From Candolleomyces eurysporus (Eukaryota; Basidiomycota; Agaricomycetes; Agaricales; Psathyrellaceae), in contig JANBPK010001171.1 in assembly GCA_027579435.1 (NCBI GenBank), forward strand, positions 1 through 16,789: 16,789 bases of DNA. Direction: 5' to 3'. The notes beneath the pieces are model-generated. The model was not told the DNA's origin. It saw only the letters and a list, made by a program, of their open reading frames with translations, and made no database searches. Shown piece after piece: positions 8,911 to 16,789 of the stretch (positions within the stretch are counted from its first letter, which is position 1; each line of letters opens with the position of its first letter). Position numbers and translations under genes: made by a program.

Positions 8911-11900
8911 TCATCCCATTTTACGAAGCCGAAGTCTATTCCACGCTGACAGAAAAACCTTTGTGAATATAATTGCGCGCTCCTGGCCCATGTAACTAAC
9001 CGATTTGCGTATCCTCTTGAGCCCACTGTTTCCGCACTCTCCTGCACTAGAATTGATGGAAACCAGGCGTGGGTCAACATTGGCGTACTTGGAAAGGAAT
9101 GCCGCAGGGCTACACTTTGTATGGCCCGCACTATGAAAATGGTCAATAGCAAATAGCGTATCTTTGAAGAAATCCGGTTCCCGAAGCATGCAATAGGGCC
9201 CTAAGGCGCATGCGAAGTCGTATATGACGCGTTTCGGAGCCACAGGCCACCGCGTAACCATCGCGGAAAAAACATCATTACGGCCCTCACTCTCAGGTAT
9301 GCAGTGAAAGCCGTAGCAAACGGAGTGTGTGCACCAGGCCACCATAATGCCACCCGTTAACCTTCGTTCTCCGTATTGAGTGTAATATTTACCGCATCGG
9401 TCTCCTCGGGGCTTTGAAACATCCTTCTTATGGTCGGATTTGAGTCGAGGATAAGCAGGGCGATGTCGTATCTGGGGCAGGCTGTAAAAAGTTCCTGTCT
9501 AAAACGATGAGCTCTTACCATTCCGAGCTAGAGTCTGAAAGAGCTTACCACTTTCCAGTCAGAGTCTGGGACAGCAGGCGTTGCTCCTGTCGACAAAGGG
9601 ATACGTTCCACGGATAACTCTTGAAGCACGACAGTGGCTCTCCGGGCAAGCCATCGCAGGAGAGGAATGAAGGGATCAATAGAAGGCTGGGCTTTCAGCA
9701 TGCGGTAAAGTCCAGGAATTGCGAGAATCTTTGTGAGATGATTCACTTGCGGGGACCCTAAAAACTCCTCGAGATTGGCTAAAGCGGTGCCGTTGACCAT
9801 TTGCAGAATGGATTCTTCTGCGGCAATCTATAGCAAAATGTAAGCATTTGTCAAGCTCTGGTAGCCGCATGGGTGACGTACCTGGAGGAAAAACCGTGTT
9901 GTTACCGTCGGCGCTTGTTTCTTCTCGGCAAATGCAGCTGCCCCGTATGTATCAAGAAACAGCCGTGCAAGAGGCTCGCATTCCTTGTGCAGCCCTTCAT
10001 AAACCGCATCTATACGAGCTAGATGCTCGACGACCAGGCGAGACTGACGGCTCTCCTCAATCTGAGCCGCATTGGAGGCAGACCGGTCGGAACTGTCCTT
10101 GCCCGGGGCATCGGGGAGCTTGGGCGGGTTGACAGCCTGACGGATGAGCTTTCGTAGGGCTGGGTCTAGCAAGAGTTGCTGTTTTGGATGATTCTTCACG
10201 TTGGGGCGCTGGAGGGATTTTGGAGAAACCTGCGTTGGTGGGACTAGAGTCGCAGAAAGATGCTTTCGCCCAAAAGCCAGGGTTATCCCGTCCCAAATAA
10301 CGGTATCGGGGCACCTGCCACACCGTGAGCACTGCATATCGTTCTCCATAGCCAGGCAGGTAGCATACGCAAACCATATTGAGCGAAACAAATCGTCGCC
10401 GATGAACTCAGCTCCGGACACAGCGTAGCGATGGGTCACCGTGGCGACAAAGGCGTTAAAGGGTGTTTCGGAGGTTACGAAAGCCATGGTATATTCGTCC
10501 AGAAGTTCATGGCTAACAATGATCGAGTTATTGAAATTGAAAAGTCCCAGCTCCACCAGATCGGGGCCAATGAGGCGCCGACGGGCAACGGGGCAAGTTG
10601 GACAAGGCTGGACCTCGATAGTTCCTTCGTATACGGTGAATAGGGTGAAGATACGGCAGCTTCGAGAGTCGGTTGGTCGAAGTGGGGAATAGAATGTTCG
10701 TCCCGTTGCGCAAGGGCATGACCCTGCACGGTTCAAGGCCAGGGTCGATCCTGGGGCACTCCGGAAAGGTGGAGGGCGGGGGTAGACCTCAGGGTCATCT
10801 TTCAATGCCAGGGAGATANGGGGGGAGGATGGATGAGTGGGATATCGCTTCCGTACGAGCAATCGAAGCTGCCACTCCAGTCAGTACCATCGGACCGGAT
10901 GATGTCAAATTGGAAAGTACCTAAAGCTGGGGTTTTGCAAAAGATGGCGGGATCCAGCTCCTGACCGTCGTCTCCAATTGCCGCCTGGAACGGCTCAAAG
11001 GCATCTCGTACATGAAGGCACAGGGTTCCCTCAGCATGTTTCGAGCACTTCCAGGACCCGCTCGATGGTTGAACGCCAATGTGGGAGACTATGGCCCGAC
11101 CCTTCAACTCTGAGGTAGAGCTGCCTTCAACGGAGAACATGGTCAGAAAGTCCGGCGCGTTTGGGAGCTGCTGGCGGTAAAAAATTGTAGCCTTCTCATC
11201 ACCTTGGTTTGGTCAAATAAGATTGTCGGCAAACGAGACAGAACATAGTAACTCACCTGGGGCATCTATAGATGCAGTCATTGCTAACAGAGACTCGACA
11301 TCGTATAAGTTGAAGAACTGCGAATGGACGCATGTTAAATCTTGAGCGTGGCGGGGACATGTGCACGCAACCACCACCTCTTGCTCGATCTCCAGGTGCT
11401 GAAGGTGGTACCAGTTGTTCTAGTCGACGTTAGAAAATGAGAAGAACGTGGTGGAATGATACGTACCGTTGGCTTCACCCGACGTGCATCCCAGCCTTGG
11501 ACGACAAACAAGGAGTTGCTAATGCAGTACCAGCCAGCACCGAATGTTTCAATGGCTTCAAGGTAGCTTCCAAGTTCGTTGTCCCCGCCCCCTTCGGAAT
11601 TGATCGGATCTATCAGAGAGTCTGGGCCCAAGTCCATAGAGGCAAGGTCCCAAGGACCAGCAAGCTCGACGTCATGGGAAACTGTAACCTCATTGGTTGC
11701 CAAGCTGGGCAAAACAGCCGAATCCCCGATTGCTCTTCTCCGACCACCAGATCTTGTAGGCGAACTTGACAAGGCCCTTTTCCTCTTCAGAGGTTTGTGG
11801 TACTCTTTTACAGCCTTGGTGGGCGAGACCCATGTGTCTCCATCGCCTGAATGCTCAGTTAGAGCGAACGGATACTCATGAGAGTCGTCCAAATCGTCCC

Positions 11901-11922
11901 TCTCGAGGGCTTTGCGAGGCAT
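8911..11922 (-). CDS. KDZ-type transposase-like protein with C/H clusters (one frame break)
   Basis: Five minus-strand exons: 11922-11467, 11419-11257, 11202-9882, 9827-9549 and 9471-8911, with introns of 47, 54, 54 and 77 bp. The product is about 926 residues. Two SWIM-like clusters come first: C171-x-C173-x8-C182-x-H184 and C259-x2-H262-x5-C268-x-H270. Cys pairs follow near 369-371 and 407-410, then CSRCGRCP at about 498. This fits the CxC5/CxC6-type clusters known from KDZ transposases. The candidate catalytic triad is D511 in VIWDGITL, D825 in VIYDFACALG and E885 in SAGECGN, matching the usual DG / YD-AC / GE pattern; IDHFH...H..C lies between the last two. The expected product cuts and joins transposon DNA in the nucleus. 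The frame shifts by one base at the N at 10819. Intron 4's acceptor is uncertain: 9482 would keep LPQIRHRP but loses frame. A TATA-like box favours the start at 11922 over 12012. Confidence 0.82.
9511..9570 (-). repeat. Tandem 30-bp duplication over a splice donor
   Basis: Two adjacent 30-base copies (9570-9541 and 9540-9511, read on the minus strand) share CAGACTCT and TGGTAAG, with a few mismatches and one small gap. The duplication spans the end of transposase exon 4 and its GTAAGC donor, so a second donor-like GTAAGA lies inside the intron. An in-frame TAG in the second copy means only the first donor keeps the coding frame. Confidence 0.55.
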
Positions 11923-12121
11923 GAGGGCAGGGGTTAGGTACGGATGAGATGAGGGGCATACACAGGTGAGTTGACAGAATATATGACCAGAAAAACTTTC
12001 TAATGCTCCCAAAAGCCATCCCCTTTTAACGACAGAGATCCGATCCCGAGCTCCTGTTGAGATCTCGATATCCGCCCGGATTTTAAAACGCCAACCTCAC
12101 CATCAAGAGTCCTGAGCCCCC
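11923..12121. promoter_or_regulatory. Divergent promoter region
   Basis: A gap of 199 bases separates the divergent starts of the KDZ-like gene (minus) and the coiled-coil gene (plus). It holds the ATATAT above for the minus gene and a TTTTAAAA at 12081-12088, 33 bases before the plus-strand ATG. The two genes are likely to share this control region. Confidence 0.4.
11979..11984 (-). promoter_or_regulatory. TATA-like box before the KDZ-like gene
   Basis: ATATAT on the minus strand lies 57 bases before the ATG at 11922. If used, it places transcription start after the alternative in-frame ATG at 12012 and so supports the shorter protein. It is judged only by sequence and spacing. Confidence 0.3.
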
Positions 12122-13637
12122 ATGCGCACCAGTCCCCGGAAGAAACTCGCCCAGCCCGTTGGCGCCCCGAAACCCCAACGTCAGCCTGCTCGATGCCGCA
12201 AGTGTCCGGACAGGCCACTCAAGTCTGAATGTGAGCACGGTCGCAAAAAGACCAAGGTCTGTCGTTGCTGGCCCTCTTCCTTTCCCTCTATTGATATATC
12301 CATGGATTCAGAAGGCTTCGTCCCAGCAGTCTGAGATGGACGTCGACGTCGATATACCCCACACTCCGACCGCGGACACTGCTCCTCAAGCAGTTGTGTT
12401 GCCTGACGCGGCTCCTCCTGCAGCTGCTTTGCCTGGCGCTGCTTCTAGCCCCCCGTTGCATGCCACCATGGGGTCTCCTGTCGTTCCTGGGGCAGGAAAT
12501 TATGCTCAGCACCCCCAGTTCGACCCTTTAGCCGCATCCATCGCGCCAGGAGGGTTCCATGCATCCTTCCAGGGAGGGAGGTATACTTTTCATCCGATGT
12601 ACCATCCAACCTTTGGGCCCTATACCAACCACGGCCTCGTCGCTACGGGGCAGCACTTCATTCCTCCGCAGCCCTCCCCGTTGCCGCTCGATCCTACTCT
12701 GGCCGCAGTTGCCCCGCCTGGGTCCTCAAACCCTGGTAGTGGAACACCTGCACCAGTGGCGCCCAATCCGGTTGTCGAACCTGCCCCCTTGCCTGTAGCA
12801 CCCAACTCGATCGCTGATACGCCTGCTCCAGTCACCCCTCTTCAAGAAGTCAGCACTGCCAGCCCAATGACCGCTAGCAATCCCTCTCCTGACGAGGACA
12901 TCATATCCGACGACGAATCCGAAGGCGAAGAGATCGTTACGAAACCGTCTGCTAAGCCCACCAACAAGAATGCTAGAACCTATGCCTCAAATAGGAACCC
13001 AGTACATGGATTCATCGACGGCGTTGGTCGGGGTAACCGTGTCCTCAGTAAGTCTCTTGTATTTTCCCTTCGATCTCAATCTGACGGCGACATAAACAGA
13101 AATGGCGTGTAGGCGAGCCCTCAAGACCGTCTTTACTGACCAGAGCCAGGCCTCCAGCAACTGGCGGCGGCTCATACGAGATTTCATCACGCGTGTACGT
13201 CCCTACATTTACATGTACTCTCCCCCTCCTTCTCACTCTACTTTCCGAAGGCTGAGGACATTTCGAACCGAACTGCCTCGTGGCTCTACGTTGCCGCCCA
13301 CAACCCGTCCGCCAGGCAGCCCTTCACTCACTATGCCTCACGTCGATTACACATGGAAGCTCCCGAAGATATCCAGAAGATTCATCAACACGTCGCCTCA
13401 ATGATGACAGTACTCAAACGCGCAGACCGAGCGAACAGCATCCAGCACGAGAAGGACAAAGAACAGTCTCTCCTCAAGATCAAGCAAATCGAAGATCAGC
13501 TCACTGCCGCCAACGAAGTTGCTCGAAAGGCTGAAGCCGAAGCGCAGGCACTGAGGGAGGAGGCTGCAGCTCGGGACCGGCTTCTCAGGCAGTACGGATG
13601 GTCGCCTGGCAACGTACCCACTCAGGCTGCTACTTAA
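12122..13637 (+). CDS. CxxC...CxH zinc-knuckle-like, proline-rich, coiled-coil protein
   Basis: Four exons, 12122-12256, 12312-13047, 13100-13194 and 13251-13637, with GT...AG introns of 55, 52 and 56 bp, encode 450 residues. The basic N-terminus holds C25-x2-C28-x8-C37-x-H39, a compact zinc-knuckle-like arrangement, followed by RKKTK. Residues 54-260 are low complexity, rich in Pro and Ala with many Pro-Val and Ala-Pro steps. An acidic patch (DEDIISDDESEGEE) comes next, then a probably folded segment (SNWRRLIRDFITR, TASWLYVAAHNPS). Residues 361-437 form a long charged heptad-type coiled coil rich in Lys, Glu, Gln and Ala. The layout suggests an oligomeric nuclear protein that may bind nucleic acid; no named family was recognised. 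It is divergent from the KDZ-like gene, and its stop is only 73 bases from that of the next, convergent gene. A start at 12159 would skip the Cys cluster and read through intron 1, so it was not chosen. Confidence 0.78.
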
Positions 13638-13710
13638 TCTTGTGTACCCACCATCGTAGAACTTGCCTCAAATATTACTTATTCTGATCCATTGCGAGAC
13701 ACGTATAAAA

Positions 13711-14474
13711 TTAATGAGCTAGCTGAAACTTGAGCTGTCTTCTATGAAATTTGTCTACTAAGGTGGCCGGATCAACCATTGCCATACAAAGGAGATCATC
13801 AAGCCATTGAACAACACCAGAAACCCTGATGACCGTCGCCTCGATGGCCTTCCACACTTCCCCGCTCTCGTCGATGCTACGCGCTAGCTCTTGATACCTT
13901 TCGAGTGCTCGCTGAATCCTTCTAAACACTAACTCTTTCTCCATTAAGAAGTCCTTGGCCAAGGTAATGTCCTTCGCCTCATACTGGGTCTCAAAACCCA
14001 GGCAGACGAGGGAGAGGAATCCCGCGGCGGTCTTGCCGCCCATAGCCTTCTCAAATCGTTCGCAATGTCGTCCAACTAGTCTTTGGATAGTTTCAAGGCT
14101 GTATTGGCGCCTGCTATGTGAACTGTGAGTGTTACATAGTGCTGCAAAATAAGTAAGACGCACGATTTCCGAACGGGGACAGCAGGTGTCCGTTCCTCTC
14201 CCCCATCCACAGTGAGGTTGGCGTGCCTTGACAGTCCAAATCAGAGGGACGATCAACGACACAGGGTGCGTTACGTACCTCGATTCTAATCTCTGCCTAG
14301 CGACCCGTTTCCTTCGTCTCAAGACAGCATCACGGTTACTGGTATAGAAAGAACATGAGCATTATGAAATGAATAATAAGTCTACTAGTCGCACCTGTCG
14401 TAGTATTTCTTACTTTTGAGCCTGTTTGCGGCTTTCTTCTCTTCAGGAGTATGATGCAGCCTTGGTCGAGCCAT
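13711..14474 (-). CDS. Small uncharacterised protein with a basic N-terminal region
   Basis: Exons 14474-14395, 14338-14279 and 14110-13711 on the minus strand, with a 56-bp intron and a 168-bp intron, give about 179 residues. The N-terminus, MARPRLHHTPEEKKAANRLK followed by SKKYYDSNRDAVLRRRK, is extremely basic and resembles a leader found on many uncharacterised basidiomycete proteins; it could bind DNA or RNA. It is not a proper bZIP, because the Asn/Arg spacing is wrong and no leucine heptads follow. The C-terminal 130 residues look helical (YSLETIQRLVGRHCERFEKA onward) and match no family I know. The second intron has a strong GTACGT donor. However, its length is a multiple of three and it is open in frame, so retention would give about 235 residues. 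A second acceptor at 14123 would add four residues. Confidence 0.65.
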
Positions 14475-15805
14475 TGGGATGCGAGATGATGGGAGACAAA
14501 GAGAAACAAATCGATGTTGTTGCTGGCGGATGTCGCCAAACACCGTCTGACAATTACCGAAATCACTCTGACATTTACCAAAGTCCAGGAGTATATCGGA
14601 ATTTCTTTGACACTGAGTTGGGACGTACCGGAATGCATGTCGATAGCATAGTGCAACTCCCCAGAAAGGTATTCAGTACGCAGTGTGAGTGGAGGCTAGG
14701 TTGGATACTTAAGTGAAACGTCACATGGTCTGACCTTTACCAGTGGATCCCGAGGTAACGGTCTGACCATTACTCAACGACAACGCTCGATGCAACTATT
14801 TATTAATGAGAAACATCGAAACACTTTCATAGGACGCCCCTCCAGCAACAGAGTCCCAGTTGAAGCCCCACAGCTCAGTAAAATAGCTGAGTTTGGGAAA
14901 CCGCATTTCACAAACTTGAACGGCGACTCGCGCTGTAACTATAACTCAGGCGTGAATCACCCAGGCTTATGAACACAGTCTGACAAATATTCTCCATCAC
15001 AGTATTGTGGGGGTGTTATACACTGCACCACCTGTACTCGCCTCATATCTTTCTCACCTGTGTGCTAAAAACTGTCTGGCCATGACCTACTTCAATACTG
15101 CGAATCAAACAATAACATCTGGGGTTTGATTTGGCTGTCTAACACTTAGTATACTTCTTCACCAGACGCCCTAAGCTACCTGAAAAGTTGGTTCCATACA
15201 TGAATTCTATGGGAATCACAGTCTACACCTCACAATTTTGTTAAACTGAAGAGAATTGGAAGGTGCCGACGATTTAGGCGCTCGGCGCCAGAGTTCAGTG
15301 ATAAAGCTTTCCCCCCAGACCACGAAATCTCTCAGACCTAACTGAAAGAAAGAAAGGAAAGTATACATATGTATTGCATCTTCATCTGTAAGTCATGATT
15401 GAATGGAGTGACCCAATCATAGGGCGCTGTACCGCAGACGGTGAGGGGGCGGCATTCAAAAAACCTGCGCACCTCAGGCTATCTTGTTCATTGACTTCTT
15501 GCGTTTACCGGCCCCGCGCTGGGACCGGTCACAGCGAGACTTGATGCCCCAGCAACTACAAGCCTATAGACAGAAGATCTTACATCTACAACCCCTGGTT
15601 GTGCTTCAAACGAGATGGGCTCAAGGCGTCAACGTGAATTATTGATGATGTCACCGTGAGTGAGTATGCCCATATCCTATATCCGGTAAGTCCCTTAGGC
15701 CTAACCCCATAAGTTNCCCCCCAATCTCGCGTTTTCTCACTTCCGAGCGATTCCTTCAGTTCCCACTCTATTCTCTCTTGCCGCCCCCAACCGGTACCAA
15801 TCCCC
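14475..15805. other. 1.3-kb stretch without a gene
   Basis: No convincing coding frame was found. The plus frame 14426-14716 overlaps the start of the minus-strand gene and has no domain; the minus frame 15586-15807 overlaps the promoter of the next gene. The left part carries the TCTGAC motif repeats. GGCGC-TCG-GCGCC at 15277-15289 is a minor hairpin. A pyrimidine-rich tract (about 15717-15795) just before 15806 fits a basidiomycete promoter. Confidence 0.5.
14546..14989 (+). repeat. Five dispersed copies of a TCTGAC(M)(W)TTAC(C) motif
   Basis: Copies on the plus strand start at 14546 (TCTGACAATTACC), 14567 (TCTGACATTTACC), 14729 (TCTGACCTTTACC), 14762 (TCTGACCATTACT) and 14979 (TCTGACAAATA, the weakest). 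The first two are 21 bases apart and the next two 33 apart. Five related 13-mers in one orientation within 450 bases is more than expected by chance. They could be binding sites upstream of the minus-strand gene that starts at 14474, or subterminal repeats of a mobile element. Confidence 0.5.
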
Positions 15806-16716
15806 ATGGCTTTCCAAGTGAGTGACCACCCAAGATCCCTAACGCTCGAAGTACCAAGGCTTAGGGCACCAATTTCAAGGACGATGAAGGTTTCGAGGCC
15901 TGGGTGCTTGAGAGCTTGGAGCCTCCTGAGGACCCGCAGGATTGGGAACCTTCGGAGGACGGGGACCCTCCAGACCCAAACGAGTTGCCCGAGTATCTCC
16001 TTGACGAGCCTGTGAGTGTTCCTGTAGAGACTTCATCTTTTGGAGGCTTACTAGGATCCAGAGAAGCCGCGTCGAGAGTCCAAGGTCTTGGGGCTCTCAA
16101 GAGCTCGTGCACCCAACGGATTGGGAGTCATCAAAAGAGCCGGAGCCTCCTGAAGATTGGGAGGTAGCTCCGCCCTTGCCAGAGCTCACTCCTGAAGATT
16201 TCGAGGATCCAGACGAGTGGGACCTCCCGGACGATTCAGAGCTAATCGAAGATTGGCGCTACTACGGCCTCAGGAGCACGGCCCCTTCGACTATCCTCAA
16301 ATCGCATCTCACCAGAACAGCGCCGCTCGATACCGGGACCTTTCCATCCATGCCTAGCTCTCGTCTCACAGCTGGAGATTGGACTCCACTATGGCTTCCT
16401 TGGATCTCGAAGCTCGTTAGTCGCAAGGTACGCCGAGCGAATATCGCCACCCTGTTCAAGGAATTGCTCGGAGCACCCGATGTCCTCAAGATCATTCAAC
16501 GAGAAACGGCACTTTCCTGGGTTCCAGCGTCCACGAAGCGTGGGTTCTACTACTCGAAAGATCCAGACACTGAGATCATAGGTACGCCTACAATGTTTTA
16601 CCTGAATAGCTTTCGATGTTTCTCATTGAATTTCAGAGCGTCGGACTCTCGTGTCGTCTCAAACGGTCCATCGACAGCACTTTGACCACCAGGAAGCCTA
16701 TCGGAACCAATGCTGA
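15806..16716 (+). CDS. Acidic protein with repeated PEDWE-like motifs; C-terminus uncertain
   Basis: Exons 15806-15817 (ATG plus three codons), 15865-16011, 16062-16581 and 16637-16716 are joined by GT...AG introns of 47, 50 and 55 bp. The tiny first exon is supported by a GTGAGT donor and exact phase. The N-terminal 130 residues are rich in Glu, Asp, Pro and Trp. They repeat a short motif: EPPEDPQDWEPSED, HPTDWESS, EPPEDWEVA, DPDEWDLPDD, LIEDW. A less biased part follows (LWLPWISKLVSRKVRRANIA, LFKELLGAPDVLKIIQRE, SWVPASTKRGFYYSKD). This resembles no family I can name. The last exon is doubtful. Acceptor 16636 gives a stop at 16714-16716. A different frame of the same stretch (SVGLSCRLKRSID...NAENLWRA), ending at a GTAAGC donor at 16733, looks just as protein-like. 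The gene may therefore continue beyond the window or carry a frameshift. Confidence 0.65.
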
Positions 16717-16789
16717 AAATTTATGGCGCGCGGTAAGCCTCTGGTGGAAGATATCATCGGCTGCTTTGATGACCTCCCACTGTCCGAGA

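Noticed and set aside
11335..12012. Start of the KDZ-like protein at 12012 and reading through to 11335 as one exon
   Set aside because: A TATA-like box lies between 12012 and 11922, and reading through the 11466-11420 intron loses the NNWYHLQHLE / CTCPRHAQ frame that continues the family-like sequence.
13711..14474. bZIP transcription factor reading of the basic N-terminal region
   Set aside because: The Asn-to-Arg spacing of a bZIP basic region is absent and no leucine heptads follow.

Overview
The window looks like nuclear DNA from a mushroom-class basidiomycete (Agaricomycetes). All seven gene models are built from exons split by introns of about 43-77 bp (one of 168 bp) with GT...AG ends. 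The recognisable families (fungal DUF4238, a seven-helix protein ending in an LSP/FRVTTGRSW-type motif, a KDZ-type transposase with cysteine clusters) are typical of that group. No tRNA, rRNA, CRISPR or bacterial operon signal was seen. Nine single N bases mark a draft or consensus assembly.

Layout, left to right. (1) 1-1665, minus: DUF4238 gene, 3' end outside the window. (2) 2089-3302, minus: complete five-exon seven-transmembrane protein, preceded by a TATA-like box. (3) 3303-4682: no intact gene; a probable decayed membrane-protein fragment (about 3480-3760), an unexplained ~97-codon open frame (4173-4470) and an inverted repeat (4539-4588). (4) 4683-7590: a satellite-like repeat block. 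Its core (about 5530-6975) is a higher-order repeat with an exact 416-bp period, made of four different ~104-bp monomers; its flanks show a simpler ~31-bp palindromic unit built on ACCTTCCA...TGGAAGGT. (5) 7785-8744, plus: small three-exon protein with a C-x-C...C-x6-C cluster. (6) 8911-11922, minus: five-exon KDZ-type transposase-like gene with C/H clusters and a candidate D-D-E triad, with one frame break at an N. (7) 12122-13637, plus: a C-x2-C-x8-C-x-H, proline-rich, coiled-coil protein, divergent from the transposase. (8) 13711-14474, minus: small protein with a very basic N-terminus, convergent with the previous gene. (9) 14475-15805: no gene, but five copies of a TCTGAC(M)(W)TTAC(C) motif. 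(10) 15806 to about 16716 or beyond, plus: an acidic protein with repeated PEDWE-like motifs.

The most notable parts are the three-level satellite and the transposase neighbourhood. The genes at 7785-14474 could be a transposon plus passenger genes, with the satellite and the TCTGAC repeats as possible flanks. That grouping is inference: no terminal inverted repeats or target-site duplications were identified.
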